From positions 62,001 to 126,000 of the forward strand of contig CAKPDF010000001.1 in assembly GCA_934148535.1 (NCBI GenBank): a stretch of DNA of 64,000 bases, read 5' to 3'. Origin of the DNA: an uncultured Bacilli bacterium (lineage in GTDB: Bacteria > Bacillota_I > Bacilli_A > RF39 > UBA660). The position numbers were made by a program, and so were the translations under genes. The notes under the pieces are model-generated. The model searched no databases. It was not told the DNA's origin and was given only the letters and a program-made list of their open reading frames with translations. Below, piece after piece: positions 26,902 through 37,399 of the stretch. The first letter of the stretch is position 1, and each line of letters begins with the position of its first letter.

Positions 26902-27792
26902 TTATTCGATAATCAATTGTTCTAATATTAGTTCTACGTTGTAGGTTTCTAATACTTTTTGTTTAATTAGTTCAATAAGTTCTATTATTTCACTACCTTT
27001 AGCATTACCTGTATTTACTATAAAATTAGCGTGTTTATCACTAATCATTGCGTCACCTATTTTATAACCTTTTAATCCACATTTTTCTATTAATTCACCG
27101 GCATACATTCCTTCAGGATTTCTGAATACGCTTCCTGCTGAAGGAAATTCTAATGGTTGATTTTCTATTCTTTTAATTCTTCTTTTACTTATTAAATCTT
27201 CTATTTCTTTAGCGTCTCCTAAAGATAGTTCTAATGTGGCTTCTACTATAAAATAATTAGGATTTTGTTTTATAAATGAATCTCTATATGAAAAGTTTAA
27301 TTCTTCTTTGGTAAGGGTTATTATTTCTAGATTTGGATTTATTACTTTTACTTCTTTTACTATATCTGACATAGAACTTTTATAAGCTCCAGCATTCATA
27401 GCAATAGAGGCTCCAATAAGTCCTGGAATACCACTAGCAAATTCAAATCCGGCAATGGATCTTTTCATACATTCTATTGCTAATTTTACTAATGAGTATC
27501 CTGCTTCTACTTCTATAGTGGTGTCATTAAATACTACTTTATTTAATCTATCTAATTTAATTATTACTCCATCATATTCATCATTTTTAAAAATAATATT
27601 ACTACCATTACCTAAAACTAAGTATTTGATATTGTTTTCTTTTAAAAAATTTAAAAGAAGGACTAATGTTCCTAGATCGTCTGGGAATACTACATATTTG
27701 CAAGTTACATCTAATTTGTAAGTATTGTACTTTTTCAATGAAACATTTTCATAGAATTCAATGTTGTGTGCTTTAATAAAATTTTTTATCAT
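26902..27792 (-). CDS. murB: UDP-N-acetylenolpyruvoylglucosamine reductase
   Basis: FAD enzyme making UDP-MurNAc. 296 residues: FAD motif LVLGNGSNII, GIPGLIGASIAMNAGAY, catalytic YRDSF and PSAGSVFRNP (Ser as proton donor). Its start overlaps the murG end by 20 bases and uses AAAGGAAATG. Part of the murG-murB-ftsQ unit. Confidence 0.98.
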   Translation of the reverse strand: MIKNFIKAHNIEFYENVSLKKYNTYKLDVTCKYVVFPDDLGTLVLLLNFLKENNIKYLVLGNGSNIIFKNDEYDGVIIKLDRLNKVVFNDTTIEVEAGYSLVKLAIECMKRSIAGFEFASGIPGLIGASIAMNAGAYKSSMSDIVKEVKVINPNLEIITLTKEELNFSYRDSFIKQNPNYFIVEATLELSLGDAKEIEDLISKRRIKRIENQPLEFPSAGSVFRNPEGMYAGELIEKCGLKGYKIGDAMISDKHANFIVNTGNAKGSEIIELIELIKQKVLETYNVELILEQLIIE

Positions 27793-28867
27793 CCATTATC
27801 ATTTCCTTTAATATCTCGTAGATTCTACTTGATGAGTCTTTGACTGCTAATTTTTTTAAGTTATTTTTAATTTCATTATATTTCTTTTTATCTTCTAAAA
27901 GATTATCTATAGTAGTTATTAAGTTATTTTTACTTAGTTTATCTTCTTCTATAATTAAGGCTGCATTTTTTGATACTAAATCCATAGCATTTTTATATTG
28001 ATGATTATTAGTTACATATGGACTTGGTATAAAGATTGAAGGTACTCCTAGTGCCATTATTTCACTCATTGTAGAGGCTCCAGCACGAGTTACCATTACA
28101 TCAGTTTTTTTCATTAGGGATGGCATTTCATAGATAAATGGTAATACATGAACGTTATCTGGAAATCTTTTATTTTTAACTTTTTCGTAGTATGAATTTC
28201 CTGTTACAAATACTACTTCATATGGTTTATTTCTAAATCCATATACATATTCTACCATTTTCTCATTTACAGTATTACTTCCTAAAGAACCCATTACAAT
28301 AAGTACTAATTTTTTATCATCCGATAATTTAAAATCTGCTTTATTAGCAGGTTTTATAGCTATAGCTTTCTCGCTACAAGGGTTTCCTGTTAATACTACT
28401 TTTTCTTTAGGAAAATCATTTAGTGTACTTTCAAAACTTACTCCTATTTTGTCAGCATATTTTGATAAATATTTATTAGATAATCCTACTACAGAATTTT
28501 GCTCATGAATAAATGTTTTTTTACCTAATTTCTTTCCAGCCCAAATAACTGGAGCGGTTACATATCCTCCGGTTCCAATTACTACATCGGGATTAAATTC
28601 TGCTATTACTTTCTTACATTCTTTTCTTGCATGCAAAAAATTTGTTAGGGTTTTTATATTTTCTAGAGTTAGTTTTCTTTTGAATCCTGTTACTTCTAGT
28701 CCAACATAAGGAATATCAAATTCAGGAATTAAATCTTTTTCCATTCTATTATTTGTTCCTATATATAAAAATTCACTATTTGGTTCTTCTTTTTTTATTT
28801 TACTTATTATTGCTAAGGCAGGATAGATATGTCCTCCTGTTCCACCAGCACTTACTACTACACGCAT
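27773..28867 (-). CDS. murG: UDP-GlcNAc:MurNAc-pentapeptide-undecaprenol GlcNAc transferase
   Basis: Makes lipid II at the inner membrane face. 364 residues, GT-B fold: GGTGGHIYPALAI, GTGGYVTAPVIWAGK, VMGSLGSNTVNE and the donor-site TRAGASTMSEIMALGVPSIFIP. First of the murG-murB-ftsQ unit. Confidence 0.98.
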   Translation of the reverse strand: MRVVVSAGGTGGHIYPALAIISKIKKEEPNSEFLYIGTNNRMEKDLIPEFDIPYVGLEVTGFKRKLTLENIKTLTNFLHARKECKKVIAEFNPDVVIGTGGYVTAPVIWAGKKLGKKTFIHEQNSVVGLSNKYLSKYADKIGVSFESTLNDFPKEKVVLTGNPCSEKAIAIKPANKADFKLSDDKKLVLIVMGSLGSNTVNEKMVEYVYGFRNKPYEVVFVTGNSYYEKVKNKRFPDNVHVLPFIYEMPSLMKKTDVMVTRAGASTMSEIMALGVPSIFIPSPYVTNNHQYKNAMDLVSKNAALIIEEDKLSKNNLITTIDNLLEDKKKYNEIKNNLKKLAVKDSSSRIYEILKEMIMDDKKFY

Positions 28868-28936
28868 CTTATCACCTCAGTACATTATATTATAACACTT
28901 TTTTGTATATTTGTAAGTAATATCTATTTAATTATA

Positions 28937-29704
28937 TTATTTAACTAGAAAATTAAGAATATCTGTAAAGTTTATTTTGGATATTAATATTAATATTGCT
29001 GCCATGGATAGAAATGGTCCAAATGGTATTATATTTTCTTTATCTGTAAAGTATATTATTATTGCTATTGGAAATGCTATGAATGTTGCTAAAAATATAG
29101 TACAGATAGCAAGTGGATAGCCAATTACTAGGCCAAATAAGAACATTAATTTTATATCTCCTCCACCAAGAGATTCTTTTTTAAACATTTTGTCTCCTAA
29201 TATCTTTATAGCGTACATACTTGCAAATGCTCCTACTCCGGCATAAATATTATATGCTGCTTGTTCTAGGCCAAAAAATATTATATCTAATGCTACTATT
29301 AGTAGAGAGGAAAACATTAAAACTTCATCTAATATTATCATATATTCTATATCACTTATTATTACTGTTATTAGGGCTGATATAAATATTAAACTTATTA
29401 CTAGTTTAGGAGTTAATTTGAAGCAATGAAAACATACTGCAAATAAGACTCCTGTTACTATTTCACTTACTAGGCAACTAAATGGAATTTTAGCGCCACA
29501 GTTTCTACATTTTCCTTTTTGAATTAGAAAGGATATAATTGGTATATTTTCATACCAAGATAATTTATGATTACAATTATTGCAATGTGATGGTGGGGTT
29601 ATTATTGATTCTTCATTTGATATTCTTGTTGCTACTACATGATAGAAAGATCCCATTACGCATCCAAATATAAAAAACATTATGATAAAATAAATTTCAG
29701 GCAT
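28937..29704 (-). CDS. Prepilin peptidase (A24 family)
   Basis: Cleaves and N-methylates type IV-pilin-like proteins. Multi-pass protein of 255 residues with a cytoplasmic zinc loop of two CxxC pairs (CNNCNHKLSW, CRNCGAKIP), and the two catalytic Asp in SDIEYMIIL and GGGDIKLMF. Lies 14 bases downstream of the type II secretion F protein, so the two are co-transcribed. ComC/PilD equivalent; pilins are not in this window. Confidence 0.95.
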   Translation of the reverse strand: MPEIYFIIMFFIFGCVMGSFYHVVATRISNEESIITPPSHCNNCNHKLSWYENIPIISFLIQKGKCRNCGAKIPFSCLVSEIVTGVLFAVCFHCFKLTPKLVISLIFISALITVIISDIEYMIILDEVLMFSSLLIVALDIIFFGLEQAAYNIYAGVGAFASMYAIKILGDKMFKKESLGGGDIKLMFLFGLVIGYPLAICTIFLATFIAFPIAIIIYFTDKENIIPFGPFLSMAAILILISKINFTDILNFLVK

Positions 29705-29718
29705 TATTAACTTCCTTT

Positions 29719-31101
29719 CTATAATACTTCGTTATACATATTAAACATTGGTAACATTACCGCTAATAAAACTATTCCTACCATTACTGCTAGAAATACT
29801 ATCATTATTGGTTCTATTAAGCTTTTAAGTTGAGTGGTTAGAGTTTTTTGTTCACTTTCATAATACTCACATACGCTTTGCATCATTGGTCCCATTCTTC
29901 CTGTTCTTTCTCCTGTTAGAAGCATTTGATAGGCTATATCTGGGAATGCCCATTGTCCTTTGAAGGCTATTGATACTCCATTTCCGTTACTTAAGTTTGT
30001 TACGGCATCTCTTATTAACATTTTATAGACTTCATTATTAGTGATTTTTCCTAATATTTCCATACTATCTGTTATGAATACGTCATAATTTATTAGTGAG
30101 GCAAAGGTTTTGGTAAACATTATTACTTCACTATTTATAATCATTTTACTTACTACGGGTATATGCATTGCTACCCATTGTACTCCATATCTAAATCCTG
30201 TTATATTCTTATACATCATTACTAATATGAATACTATGGAGATTATTACTAATATTAAATATAAAACATTACTTTGTAAGAAATCACTTAAATGAATTAT
30301 TACTTTGGTTATTGTTGGTAAGTCGCTTCCTAGTTCAGAATACATACTTACGAATGATGGTACTATGTTTAAAATTATGAAGGTTAATACAACTATTGCA
30401 AAGATAAATATTACACTTGGATATGTCATAGCACTTATTATTTGTTTTCTATTTTCTTCTATTCCTTTATAATACTCAGCCATATCATCTAATACTCCAG
30501 TTAAATTTCCTGTTAATTCTGAGGTTTTAACCATATTTATTAATAACTTAGGAAAAATTTTTCCTTGATTAACTAGGGCTTGGCTGAAACTTACACCACT
30601 ATTTAATTCAAATACGATTCTGTTATATAATATTTTTAATGATTTTTTCTTAGCTTGATTAGATAGAATTTGCACTGCATCTATTAATGGTATCCCTGAC
30701 TTGATATAGGTAGATAATTGAGTTAAAAAGAAAGTTAAGTTCTTAGTACTCATTTGTCTATCTGTTAATAATAAGCTGAATTTTGCGCCATATTTTGATT
30801 CTTTAATATCTAGGACATCTAGGCCTTGACTTTCTAGGAACGAATGAACTTCTAATTTAGAAAAGGCACTTAATGATGACTTTGTTATTTTTCCGTTTTT
30901 ATCACGGGCTGTATAGTTATATTTTACTTTTCTAGTATTTTTAATAGCGTCTGCTGCGGTTAATTGCATTACTGCTATTTGTTTATTTTTATTATTTTTT
31001 TGTTCTTCTGATGCTCCTACTGGTTTGTTTAGAGATGTAAATATTTTATGTATTAGTCTATAAAACATCATAAAGGGCCAAAGTAATATATCTAGTATCA
31101 T
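29719..31101 (-). CDS. Type II secretion F / ComGB-like platform protein
   Basis: The 460-residue inner-membrane platform for pilus assembly or DNA uptake. A cytoplasmic region with YNYTARDKNGKITKSSLSA, then two T2SSF domains (LSTYIKSGIPLIDAVQILSN; MLLTGERTGRMGPMMQSVCE), each followed by membrane helices. Start follows AAGGTGGTG. Operon with the prepilin peptidase; the assembly ATPase is not in the window. Confidence 0.95.
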   Translation of the reverse strand: MILDILLWPFMMFYRLIHKIFTSLNKPVGASEEQKNNKNKQIAVMQLTAADAIKNTRKVKYNYTARDKNGKITKSSLSAFSKLEVHSFLESQGLDVLDIKESKYGAKFSLLLTDRQMSTKNLTFFLTQLSTYIKSGIPLIDAVQILSNQAKKKSLKILYNRIVFELNSGVSFSQALVNQGKIFPKLLINMVKTSELTGNLTGVLDDMAEYYKGIEENRKQIISAMTYPSVIFIFAIVVLTFIILNIVPSFVSMYSELGSDLPTITKVIIHLSDFLQSNVLYLILVIISIVFILVMMYKNITGFRYGVQWVAMHIPVVSKMIINSEVIMFTKTFASLINYDVFITDSMEILGKITNNEVYKMLIRDAVTNLSNGNGVSIAFKGQWAFPDIAYQMLLTGERTGRMGPMMQSVCEYYESEQKTLTTQLKSLIEPIMIVFLAVMVGIVLLAVMLPMFNMYNEVL

Positions 31102-31207
31102 ATTTGCACCACCTTGATTATTCTTATTTATATTGTATCATACTTTTTTATAATTTTACACTTTTTTTAATTAATTTCATATATTATTTTGAAGGGTGGT
31201 AAATATC

Positions 31208-31765
31208 ATGTTTAATAATCCTTATATGTATGCTGGAAATTTTGCTAATATGTATGGTAATGGTATGATGGGGAGTGCTCTAGGTGGAGCTTCTAGGATG
31301 GCTGGTGGTAACATGTTTGGTAGTGCTTTAGGTGGGGCTTCTAGGATGGCCGGTGGTAATATGCTAGGTGGAGCTTTAGGTGGCGCTTCTAGGATGGCTG
31401 GAGGTGCTATGCGTGGTGGTTTATTTGGTAGACTTGGTGGTATTGCTTCTGCTATTCGTGGAGTTAATTGGGGTGGATTTATTAATAATGCTTCTAAAAC
31501 TATAGGAGTAATTAATCAAACTATTCCGTTAGTAAAACAGGCTGGCCCAATGATTAGAAATGTTAAGTCTGTTATGAAGATTGCTTCTGTGTTTAAAGAT
31601 GAAACAGATCCTGTTAGTACTAAAAATAATGATACTGTAAATAATAATAAATCAAATAATAATAATAATAATAATAATATAAATAAAAATAGTACTACTA
31701 TAGATAGTAATACTATAACTGATAATTATATTAATGATTCTTCTCCTATGTTTTTTGTTTCTTAA
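31208..31765 (+). CDS. VrrA/YqfQ-like Gly-rich repeat protein
   Basis: The 185-residue protein has three perfect-to-near 16-residue Gly/Ala/Met repeats (GSALGGASRMAGGNMF) from residue 22, then a conserved-looking core NNASKTIGVINQTIPLVKQA followed by GPMIRNVKSVMKIASVFK, which resembles the C-terminal domain of the VrrA/YqfQ family, whose Bacillus members include the repeat-variable VrrA locus. An Asn-rich tail follows. ATG at 31208 follows AAGGGTGG; an earlier GTG overlaps that site. Convergent with the rhomboid gene. The family's role is unknown. Confidence 0.7.
   Translation: MFNNPYMYAGNFANMYGNGMMGSALGGASRMAGGNMFGSALGGASRMAGGNMLGGALGGASRMAGGAMRGGLFGRLGGIASAIRGVNWGGFINNASKTIGVINQTIPLVKQAGPMIRNVKSVMKIASVFKDETDPVSTKNNDTVNNNKSNNNNNNNNINKNSTTIDSNTITDNYINDSSPMFFVS
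31271..31414 (+). repeat. Three 48-bp tandem coding repeats
   Basis: Units 31271-31318, 31319-31366 and 31367-31414 each encode one 16-residue Gly-rich repeat. Being a multiple of three, copy number may vary without a frameshift. Confidence 0.85.
31655..31680 (+). repeat. (AAT)n trinucleotide tract encoding poly-Asn
   Basis: About eight in-frame AAT triplets inside the VrrA/YqfQ-like gene; a likely site of length variation. Confidence 0.8.
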
Positions 31766-32920
31766 TTATCTTATAAATCCTAAATAAACTAGAAATGCAA
31801 AATATATTATTAGCATAACTAAACCGTTTATTTTTTCAAATTTAGTACTTTTATCAGGAATACCTACGGCCATAGATGCTACTATTCCTCCTACTAAGCC
31901 TCCTATATGAGCGGCATTGTCTATTCCTGTTAGGATAAAGCCTATGGCTAGGTTTAGGAGAATTATTGGGACAATTTGACTTTTTACTACATTTCCTAAA
32001 TATGCTCTATAATAATAACCAAAGTATAAAAGACTACCTAATAATCCAAATATAGCGCCACTTGCTCCTGCACTTATGGTATTATGAGTAAACGCTAATG
32101 ATAGCATGCTTCCACATATTCCACTAAATAAATAGATAAATAAATATTTTAATTTTCCAAAGAAGCTTTCTACTTGGGGACCTATTACATATAGGGAATA
32201 CATATTTACTATTATATGGATAAATCCTATATGTAAGAATGTTGTTGTTAATAATCTATAATATTCTTTGGGGCTTGATTTTGTTAATACATCCCAGTTA
32301 GCACCAAACTTTAATAATGTTTGGGTATCTTGTGAACCATTACCAAATATATACATTGCTATAAATACTAATAGGCATATAACCATTATTGTATATGTTA
32401 TTATTGGTACTTTTTTAGAAAATATTCTATCTACTTTTAATGACTTTTTATATGTATTTTTGTTTATATCTTCGCTTATTTTCATAAATAAATCTATTCC
32501 TTTTTCTTTGTGTTCTGTCTTTTTTACAATATCTGGGAACACTTCTGTTAAATCTTTATTTTCAATTTCTTTAATACTTCCTATATTTACGCTTAATACA
32601 TCTTTTTCTTCTGGTAGTGTTATATCATCACTTAGATTTGTATATATACTTATCACTGGCATTTTAAAAGAAAATGTTCTTTTTTTTAGGTTTTTTGTAA
32701 TTCTATCTAATTTAAATCTATCATAATTTAATTGTTCTTCATTATGAATATAATGGCTTACTATTCTTACTATTTTATAATCATTATCCATGTTTTCTAG
32801 CCATATTTCATCTTCTATTCCATGAAGTATTACTGGATTATAGTTTTTTTCTGTTATAAAATAGTGAACTAAGTTCATTACTAATAAGTCACCAGCGTTA
32901 ATTACTATTTCTTTATTCAT
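31766..32920 (-). CDS. Rhomboid-family intramembrane serine protease
   Basis: The 384-residue protein has a ~175-residue cytoplasmic N-terminal domain followed by six or seven membrane helices. Catalytic Ser in GASGAIFGLLGS and His in AAHIGGLVGG; HIIVNMYSLY matches the conserved loop. Similar in layout to YqgP of Bacillus. Start uses CAGGTGAT. Located after rseP with a terminator between. Confidence 0.93.
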   Translation of the reverse strand: MNKEIVINAGDLLVMNLVHYFITEKNYNPVILHGIEDEIWLENMDNDYKIVRIVSHYIHNEEQLNYDRFKLDRITKNLKKRTFSFKMPVISIYTNLSDDITLPEEKDVLSVNIGSIKEIENKDLTEVFPDIVKKTEHKEKGIDLFMKISEDINKNTYKKSLKVDRIFSKKVPIITYTIMVICLLVFIAMYIFGNGSQDTQTLLKFGANWDVLTKSSPKEYYRLLTTTFLHIGFIHIIVNMYSLYVIGPQVESFFGKLKYLFIYLFSGICGSMLSLAFTHNTISAGASGAIFGLLGSLLYFGYYYRAYLGNVVKSQIVPIILLNLAIGFILTGIDNAAHIGGLVGGIVASMAVGIPDKSTKFEKINGLVMLIIYFAFLVYLGFIR

Positions 32921-33029
32921 ATATAATCACCTGCAGATAATATTATACTAAAAATATTTAAATAAATAAAGTCTTTTTTTATTTTTGTTGTATCAGCGCA
33001 TAGTTGATAGAGAGAAGCGCTGTGACTGA

Positions 33030-33060
33030 AATAAAGAAAAAGACCAATATCAATTGATCT
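33030..33060 (-). terminator. Terminator of the cdsA-rseP unit
   Basis: AGATCAAT/ATTGGTCT stem with a TGAT loop (one G-T pair), followed by TTTTCTTTATTT on the minus strand; it overlaps the rseP stop by one base. Confidence 0.85.
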
Positions 33061-34109
33061 TAGTGAAATAAATTTAGAATATCATGACCTGTTATATATA
33101 TCATTAATATCATTAATAATATAAATCCTATTCCTGTTATTGTACTTTCTACTTTTTCTGGTACTGGTTTTCCTATAATTTTTTCTATTATTAAGAATAA
33201 TATATGTCCCCCGTCAAACGCTGGGAATGGAATTAAATTTATTACTCCTACATTTATACTTAGGTATGCTAGAAGATATAATAGGCTTTCTACTCCATTT
33301 TTGGCTTGGGTTCCTACTATATTATATATACCAACTGGACCTGATAAATCATTTACTGATACTCCGCCAGTAAACAAACTTTTTACTGTTTCTATCATTA
33401 TTTTGAATAAGGATCCAGTTTTATTTACTGCATATTTTAAAGATACTACAAATCCTCTTTCTTTAGTAGAATCTTTACCTATCCCAAAAACATAGGTTGT
33501 TTCTCCTTCTTCTGTTGTTGCTTTTGAAGGGGTTATTTCTACTTTTCTTTCATTTCCATCTGTACCTTTTACTATAAATTTTAATGTTTTGCCATTACTT
33601 GTTTGAACTATCCAAAGGATATCATCCCAAGTTTTTATTTTTTCTCCATCTATTGATAATACTGTATCCCCTTTTCTTATTCCAGCAACGTAGGCTGGAT
33701 AATCTTTAGGAACACTACCAACTATAGGTGAAGTACTAATACTTCCATAGATTAATGCTCCTATAAATAGGGTTACAAATGCTAATACAAAATTAAATCC
33801 TGGTCCCATGAAAAATATTAAGAATCTTTGAAGAAAACTTTTTTTGTATAATTTTTGTTCTTTAGGAACTGATTTATCTCCGTCTTCTCCTTCTTCTCCT
33901 GCTAATCTTACAAATCCTCCGATAGGAATTAATCTTATATTATATTCTGTTTCACTACCTTTTGGTTTTTTGGAGAATATTTTTTTGCCCATACCAATAG
34001 AGAATTCATATACATATACTCCTGATAATTTTGCAAAAAGAAAATGTCCTAATTCATGAATTAGGATTATTATTCCTAAAATTAATATAAATATAATAAA
34101 TGTTAACAT
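33060..34109 (-). CDS. rseP: Site-2 zinc protease RseP/RasP
   Basis: Intramembrane metalloprotease for signalling and signal-peptide clearance. HELGH at residues 18-22 in the first helix, a central PDZ domain (KGDTVLSIDGEKI) at about 130-205, and the second metal site FPAFDGGHILF in place of the common LDGG. 349 residues. Ribosome site AGGAGG. Follows cdsA by 9 bases. Confidence 0.96.
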   Translation of the reverse strand: MLTFIIFILILGIIILIHELGHFLFAKLSGVYVYEFSIGMGKKIFSKKPKGSETEYNIRLIPIGGFVRLAGEEGEDGDKSVPKEQKLYKKSFLQRFLIFFMGPGFNFVLAFVTLFIGALIYGSISTSPIVGSVPKDYPAYVAGIRKGDTVLSIDGEKIKTWDDILWIVQTSNGKTLKFIVKGTDGNERKVEITPSKATTEEGETTYVFGIGKDSTKERGFVVSLKYAVNKTGSLFKIMIETVKSLFTGGVSVNDLSGPVGIYNIVGTQAKNGVESLLYLLAYLSINVGVINLIPFPAFDGGHILFLIIEKIIGKPVPEKVESTITGIGFILLMILMIYITGHDILNLFH

Positions 34110-34118
34110 TTTTACCTC

Positions 34119-34904
34119 CTATAAGATGTTTAAGATTAATATTAGTCCTAATGCTACAAATATGACACTATCAAATCTATCTAATATTCCACCATGTCCT
34201 GGGATAAGGTTTGAATAGTCTTTTTTATCGAAATATCTTTTAATACTACTAAATACTAAATCACCAATTTCACTTAGTATTGTAAGTATAAGTGTCATTA
34301 TTATTACTTTTGCTATAGTTATATCTCCTATAACATTATAGTAGTATATACTTCCAATTATGCATCCCATTACACTTCCAATTATACTTCCCTCCCAAGT
34401 TTTCTTTGGTGATATAGTTGTAACTGGGTGTTTTCCAATTAAACTTCCTGCTATATAAGCATAAGTATCTGTTATAAATGAAACTAAGAATATATATATA
34501 CATTTATAAACATTTGTATTGCATAGTTTAACTATGCTTGAGAAGGCAAAGCTTAAGAAAAATACTGCTCCTAATATATATAATGCATCATTAATATTAT
34601 ACTTTTTACTATTATTATAAAATACTATTGGTATTGTAAGTCCTAATATTGGTAGTATAATTAATGCTGTTTCATTTATATTGAAAAATACTTTATTTAA
34701 TGTTATTAATATAATTGATATATATCCTATTAACTTTATAAATTCTATATTTTCTTCCGATTCCCCATATTTTATATTTATTATTTCTCTAAATCCAAGT
34801 AGAGCTGCTGCTAACATAACTAATGAAAATACTTTGGTACTTATTAATAATGATCCTATTAATATTACTAATAATATTATGGCACCTATTGTTCTTTTTT
34901 TCAT
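34119..34904 (-). CDS. cdsA: Phosphatidate cytidylyltransferase
   Basis: Makes CDP-diacylglycerol for phospholipids. Multi-pass protein of 261 residues with the family signature SPKKTWEGSIIGSVMG and NLIPGHGGILDRFDSVIF near the C-terminus (metal-binding Asp). Upstream partners uppS and dxr, normal in Bacilli, are absent here. Confidence 0.96.
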   Translation of the reverse strand: MKKRTIGAIILLVILIGSLLISTKVFSLVMLAAALLGFREIINIKYGESEENIEFIKLIGYISIILITLNKVFFNINETALIILPILGLTIPIVFYNNSKKYNINDALYILGAVFFLSFAFSSIVKLCNTNVYKCIYIFLVSFITDTYAYIAGSLIGKHPVTTISPKKTWEGSIIGSVMGCIIGSIYYYNVIGDITIAKVIIMTLILTILSEIGDLVFSSIKRYFDKKDYSNLIPGHGGILDRFDSVIFVALGLILILNIL

Positions 34905-35011
34905 ATCTTACACATCCATTCTTTTCTTATTTATCTTATAATCATTATATTATAATTTTGAGTGGTAGTCAATAGATTTGATTTTTTAAAAGAGTTAACT
35001 TTTGTTAACTC

Positions 35012-37384
35012 TTAATTATCCCTTAATATTGCATTATGATTATTTACTACTTCCTCTATTATATTTTTAAATGTTTCATTTACAACTTCTTCAGTAAGAG
35101 TTTTATCCATACTTTCAAATTTTAAAGAGAATGCTATAGACTTTTTATTTTCTTCTATATTATTTGTATAAATATCAAATACTTTAATATCAGTTAGTAT
35201 TCTGTTACCTTTAGTTTGAATAGTTTTAATAATACTTTCACAACTTATATTTTTATCAACGATGAAAGCTACATCTTTGGTAACGCTTGGATATATTGAG
35301 GCTTTTTTAAATTTTATTGGTTTTATATCCGTAATTAGAGCATTCATAGAAAGTTCTGCTACAAATATATCATCTTTAGATGTAGATGGATGTATTCTTC
35401 CTACTATTCCTATTTCTTTTTTATTTAATAGGATTTTAGCAGTTTGATATGGATGCATATTAGGTATATTTTCAGTGCTTACGAATGTATATCTATTATT
35501 TAATCCTAGATAATTTAATAGATTTTCTACTATTCCTTTTATTACATAGAAATCTACTTTATATTTATTTTGCCATGTATTATTTAGATAGTTTCCTTTC
35601 ATAAGTATAGATATTTTAGTATCTTCTAATAAGTTTATGTCATATGTTTTACTTATTTCATAGATAAGTATATCTTCTATATGTCTTGCTTTATTATAAG
35701 TATATGTATTTAATAAAGATGGTATTAATGTTGTTCTTATTACTGATTTATCTACACTCATTGGATTAGGTATTGTTATATTTTCTTTATTTTCATATTT
35801 AAATGTACTAGCCATAGTAAGACTTGTTAAGGTATAAGTTTTTACTTCATTTAGACCTAATGCTCTTAATCTTTTTGAGATTAGTTTTCTATATTTTACA
35901 TCTTTTGCATATCTTCCTTTTCTAATTGTTGTTCTTGGTAGAGTAGATACTAAATTATGATAGCCATATAATCTTCCTATTTCTTCTGCTATATCGTTTA
36001 CGTTTGGTTCTATGTCTAATCTTCTTTTAGGAATTGTTACTGTAAATGTATGTTCTTTTAGGGTATATGGAAAATCTAGTCTATTTAATTCTTTTTCCAT
36101 ATCACTAGTAGAGATTGTTATTCCTAACATTTTATTTATATCTTCCGCAGTAAATGTTACTATTTCATCTTTTTTATCTATTTTATCATAAGAAACAATT
36201 CCACTTAATATTTTTGCATTAGCATATTTTTGTAATAAATGGCAGGCTCTATTTAGAGCATTCATTGTATATTCATAATTTAGACCTTTGCCATATCTGA
36301 TAGAGGCTTCACTTTTTAGATTTAATCTTTGAGATGTATATCTAATACTTACAGCATCAAAGATAGCACTTTCTATTAATATATTTTTGGTGTCATTAGT
36401 AATTTCTGTATTGTATCCTCCCATTACTCCTGCGATTCCAACTGGTTTAGTTCCATCTGTTATTACTATATCATTTTTTGTTAAATTTCTTGTTTTTCCG
36501 TCTAATGTTATTATTTCTTCGTCATTTTTAGCGTCTCTTACTACTACAGTATTACCTAATTTATCTTTATCAAAGAAATGTAGGGGTTGACCATATTCTA
36601 ACATTACATAATTTGAGATATCTACTACATTATTAATTGGTCTCATTCCTGCTCTAAGTAATCTTTTTTTAATAAATTCTGGAGATTCTTTTATAACGAC
36701 ATCTGTTATCATTTTTGATAAATAATAAGGACATTTAGTGGTATTAACTTCTAATTTGAAATGATTTTTAATATCATCAGTTTCTTCTTTATAATCCATT
36801 TCTGGTAGCGTTACTTTTTTATTTAAGATACAAGCTATTTCATAGGCAAAGCCAATATGGTAGTAGCAATCATTGTTACGATGTTTATGAATATCTAATT
36901 CATATAATGTATTGTCTAAGCCAAGATATTTTAAGGGATCAACACCTACTTTAGCATCACTTGGTAATTCTTCTATTCCTTTGGCATAAGTAACTTCGTT
37001 TTTTTCTTCTAGGCCTAATTCGTATAAAGCACATAACATACCATTAGAAATTTCTCCTCTTATTTTACTTGATTCTATTTTAAAATTTCCTGGTAGTACT
37101 GCTCCTGGTAGTGCTACTATTACTTTTAATCCACGTCTAACATTAGGAGCGCCACAAATTATTTGGGTTATATCTTTATCATTTATTTTAACTTTACAGA
37201 TATGTAGATGATCACTATTGGGATGATCTATACATTCTACTACTTCTCCTACTACTAGGTTATCTATATGATTTGTTATAACTTTTTCTATATTTATTCC
37301 TGCTTCTGTTATTTTTTCTGCTAATTTTTTGGGATCTTCATCTTTTATATCAATATAATCATTTACCCATTCTAAATCTATCAT
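35012..37384 (-). CDS. pheT: Phenylalanyl-tRNA synthetase beta subunit
   Basis: Forms the alpha2-beta2 enzyme with PheS. 790 residues: N-terminal tRNA-binding domain (EVVECIDHPNSDHLHICKV), B3/B4 editing domain, B5 domain around TFTIPKRRLDIEPNVNDI-like residues, and a C-terminal anticodon-binding FDX-ACB domain (IYPSVTKDVAFIVDK). Follows pheS by 15 bases. Confidence 0.98.
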   Translation of the reverse strand: MIDLEWVNDYIDIKDEDPKKLAEKITEAGINIEKVITNHIDNLVVGEVVECIDHPNSDHLHICKVKINDKDITQIICGAPNVRRGLKVIVALPGAVLPGNFKIESSKIRGEISNGMLCALYELGLEEKNEVTYAKGIEELPSDAKVGVDPLKYLGLDNTLYELDIHKHRNNDCYYHIGFAYEIACILNKKVTLPEMDYKEETDDIKNHFKLEVNTTKCPYYLSKMITDVVIKESPEFIKKRLLRAGMRPINNVVDISNYVMLEYGQPLHFFDKDKLGNTVVVRDAKNDEEIITLDGKTRNLTKNDIVITDGTKPVGIAGVMGGYNTEITNDTKNILIESAIFDAVSIRYTSQRLNLKSEASIRYGKGLNYEYTMNALNRACHLLQKYANAKILSGIVSYDKIDKKDEIVTFTAEDINKMLGITISTSDMEKELNRLDFPYTLKEHTFTVTIPKRRLDIEPNVNDIAEEIGRLYGYHNLVSTLPRTTIRKGRYAKDVKYRKLISKRLRALGLNEVKTYTLTSLTMASTFKYENKENITIPNPMSVDKSVIRTTLIPSLLNTYTYNKARHIEDILIYEISKTYDINLLEDTKISILMKGNYLNNTWQNKYKVDFYVIKGIVENLLNYLGLNNRYTFVSTENIPNMHPYQTAKILLNKKEIGIVGRIHPSTSKDDIFVAELSMNALITDIKPIKFKKASIYPSVTKDVAFIVDKNISCESIIKTIQTKGNRILTDIKVFDIYTNNIEENKKSIAFSLKFESMDKTLTEEVVNETFKNIIEEVVNNHNAILRDN

Positions 37385-37399
37385 ATTATCAATTCCTTT

